64,000 nt of DNA from an uncultured Dehalococcoidia bacterium (lineage in GTDB: Bacteria > Chloroflexota > Dehalococcoidia > Lucifugimonadales > UBA1127), in assembly GCA_951812285.1 (NCBI GenBank), contig OX638292.1:166774-230773 (forward strand), read 5' to 3'. The notes beneath the pieces were generated by a model. That model saw nothing but the letters and a program-made list of their open reading frames with translations, was not told the origin of the DNA and ran no database searches. Each line of letters begins with the position of its first letter. The first letter of the stretch is position 1. Both the position numbers and the translations under genes were made by a program. Below, piece by piece: positions 62,717-64,000 of this stretch.

Positions 62717-64000
62717 ATGCTGAGCGACGCTGACAACGAATACATGTGTCGAGTTGGCCCCGGCACGCCCATGGGCGAGTACGTTCGCCGGTTTTGGGTC
62801 CCGTTTCTGCTGCCGGAGGAGTTGCCGGAGCCGGACTGCCCGCCGGTGCGCACCACGCTGATGGGTGAAGATCTCGTCGCGTTCAAGGACTCCAACGGCG
62901 AGATTGGCCTTGTGGACAACTACTGCCCGCACCGCCGCGCCAGCCTGTTCTTCGGCCGCAACGAGGAGTCCGGGTTGCGCTGCGTGTACCACGGCTGGAA
63001 GTACGACGTGAACGGCGACTGCGTCGACATGCCGTCGGAGCCGGCGGAGTCCAACTTCAAGGACAAAGTCAAGATCAAGGCCTACCCGGCGCGCGAGTAC
63101 GGCGGCCTCATCTGGGCCTATATGGGCCCCGCTGAGTACATGCCGGAGCTGCCGCTCATTGACTGGGCGACTCTGCCCGACAGCCAGCGCGTCATCTCCA
63201 AGCGCGTACAGGAGAGCAACTGGGTGCAGTCCGTCGAGGGCGGCATCGACTCCAGCCACATCTCCTTCCTCCACAGCGGCGTCACGCCCTTCATGCGCGA
63301 CAACCCGGACAAGCGTCCTCCGGCCCGCGTCGGAAGCCAGACGGTGAACTTCACCACCACCGACACCTCGCCGCGCTTCGTCGTCGATGAGACTGAGTAC
63401 GGCCTCCTGATCTCCGCCCGCCGAAACGCCGACCAGGACCGCTACTACTTCCGAATCACCCAGATGCTGATGCCCTTCTACACCATGATCCCCGGCTCCG
63501 TTGAGCCCGGACGGCAGATCGGCGGTCACGCATGGGTGCCCATCGACGACTACAGCTGTTGGAACTTCAGCATTTCATGGAACCCCTACCGCCCCTTCAC
63601 CCAGGAGGAGATCGACGAGCACTGGAGCGGGTCCGGCATCCACGCGCTGACGGACTACAAGTACCGGCCGCTCAGCAACAGCGCAAACGACTACATGATT
63701 GACCGCGAGGACCAGCGCTACCGTACCTTCACCGGCATCCGCGGCATCGGCGAGCAGGACATGGGCACGCAGGAGTCCATGGGTGCCATGACCTGGCGCG
63801 CAGGCGAGCACCTCGGCTCCAGCGACTCGGCTATCATCGCCTACAGGCGCCGGCTGCTGAAGGAGGCCCGCAACCTGCAGGAGGGCATCGAGTCATACGC
63901 GGCCACTCACCCGGAGTGCTACAAGGTGCGTTCCGCCTCGGTGCTCATCAACCGAAGCGAGGACTACCGCGTGGCAGCCGCGGATCGGCTGGCAGGCCGG
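62717..64000 (+). CDS. Rieske non-haem iron oxygenase, alpha subunit (3' end cut by window edge)
   Basis: 428 codons are open to the right edge. The Rieske [2Fe-2S] ligands are Cys70, His72, Cys89 and His92 (CPHRR ... CVYHGWKYD). The mononuclear iron site shows the D-x2-H-x4-H pattern in EGGIDSSHISFLHSG, with a later Asp/Glu in EQDMGTQES. It resembles phthalate 4,5-dioxygenase / vanillate demethylase-type ring hydroxylases or demethylases. GGAGGAG lies upstream of ATG 62717. An electron-supplying reductase is not visible in the window. Substrate unknown. Confidence 0.9.
   Translation, partial: MLSDADNEYMCRVGPGTPMGEYVRRFWVPFLLPEELPEPDCPPVRTTLMGEDLVAFKDSNGEIGLVDNYCPHRRASLFFGRNEESGLRCVYHGWKYDVNGDCVDMPSEPAESNFKDKVKIKAYPAREYGGLIWAYMGPAEYMPELPLIDWATLPDSQRVISKRVQESNWVQSVEGGIDSSHISFLHSGVTPFMRDNPDKRPPARVGSQTVNFTTTDTSPRFVVDETEYGLLISARRNADQDRYYFRITQMLMPFYTMIPGSVEPGRQIGGHAWVPIDDYSCWNFSISWNPYRPFTQEEIDEHWSGSGIHALTDYKYRPLSNSANDYMIDREDQRYRTFTGIRGIGEQDMGTQESMGAMTWRAGEHLGSSDSAIIAYRRRLLKEARNLQEGIESYAATHPECYKVRSASVLINRSEDYRVAAADRLAGR

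Overview
The window is a contiguous, GC-rich bacterial chromosome segment with dense coding on both strands. I recognise 60 protein genes (two cut by the window edges), no rRNA or tRNA, no CRISPR array and no insertion sequence. The best guess at origin is a Chloroflexota bacterium, possibly the marine SAR202 / Dehalococcoidia-related lineage. The clearest pointer is the 1426-residue membrane protein at 35642-39922 with a DUF2298 / Chlor_Arch_YYY domain, a family known mainly from Chloroflexota and Archaea. Supporting signs are an EtfB-EtfA fusion, and catabolic families noted as expanded in SAR202 (luciferase-like monooxygenase, enolase superfamily, Rieske oxygenase, ACMSD-type amidohydrolases). 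This assignment is inference; no phylogeny was run.

Layout. 1-7.5 kb: NfeD-like protease fragment; thrC with a NIL-domain protein and a CysO-like sulfur carrier; amidohydrolase plus a 27-residue membrane peptide; ilvE; two membrane proteins including a PAP2 homologue without its catalytic histidines; LysR regulator. 7.6-10.5 kb: second amidohydrolase, a two-subunit ThDP decarboxylase resembling sulfopyruvate decarboxylase, and a VOC protein. 10.5-14.1 kb (minus): HAD hydrolase, hisIE, thrB, lysC. 14.3-19.1 kb: peptide-type ABC binding lipoprotein; fused ETF and adjacent LLM flavin enzyme. 19.1-23.4 kb (minus): tig-clpP-clpX behind a good sigma70-type promoter, and two small proteins. 24.4-32.1 kb (minus): pyrR-pyrB-pyrC-carA-carB, preceded by a complete PyrR attenuator and closed by a strong terminator. 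32.7-39.9 kb: SLOG protein, eno, gap and the YYY/glycosyltransferase membrane protein. 39.9-44.6 kb (minus): potassium uptake genes (TrkH, three RCK proteins, a universal stress protein) running into pheA. 44.8-48.8 kb: rdgB, moaA, moaC; convergent lipoprotein protease and PurN-like formyltransferase. 48.9-53.9 kb: DAO-family oxidoreductase, two tandem MFS transporters, DUF971 protein, methyltransferase. 55.1-59.7 kb: TIGR03086-type protein, comEA, a metallo-beta-lactamase-fold gene, comEC. 59.7-64 kb: enolase-superfamily enzyme, orphan OppD-type ATPase, and a Rieske oxygenase running off the end.

How it fits together. Aspartate kinase, homoserine kinase and threonine synthase give a partial threonine route, and the carrier beside thrC suggests possible thiocarboxylate sulfur transfer. 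The pyr operon covers early UMP synthesis under PyrR control. eno and gap are glycolytic. moaA/moaC start molybdenum cofactor synthesis. comEA/comEC imply DNA uptake capacity. The scattered oxygenase, amidohydrolase, enolase-superfamily and transporter genes suggest a heterotroph using varied organic compounds.

Three gene-free stretches (32.16-32.75, 53.91-55.12, 61.80-62.72 kb) hold two dispersed repeat families. One is a composite of two palindromes (A and B) kept 92 bp apart. The other is a short element built on GAAACAACC, GTATCTGAAATG and CAGCTAC.
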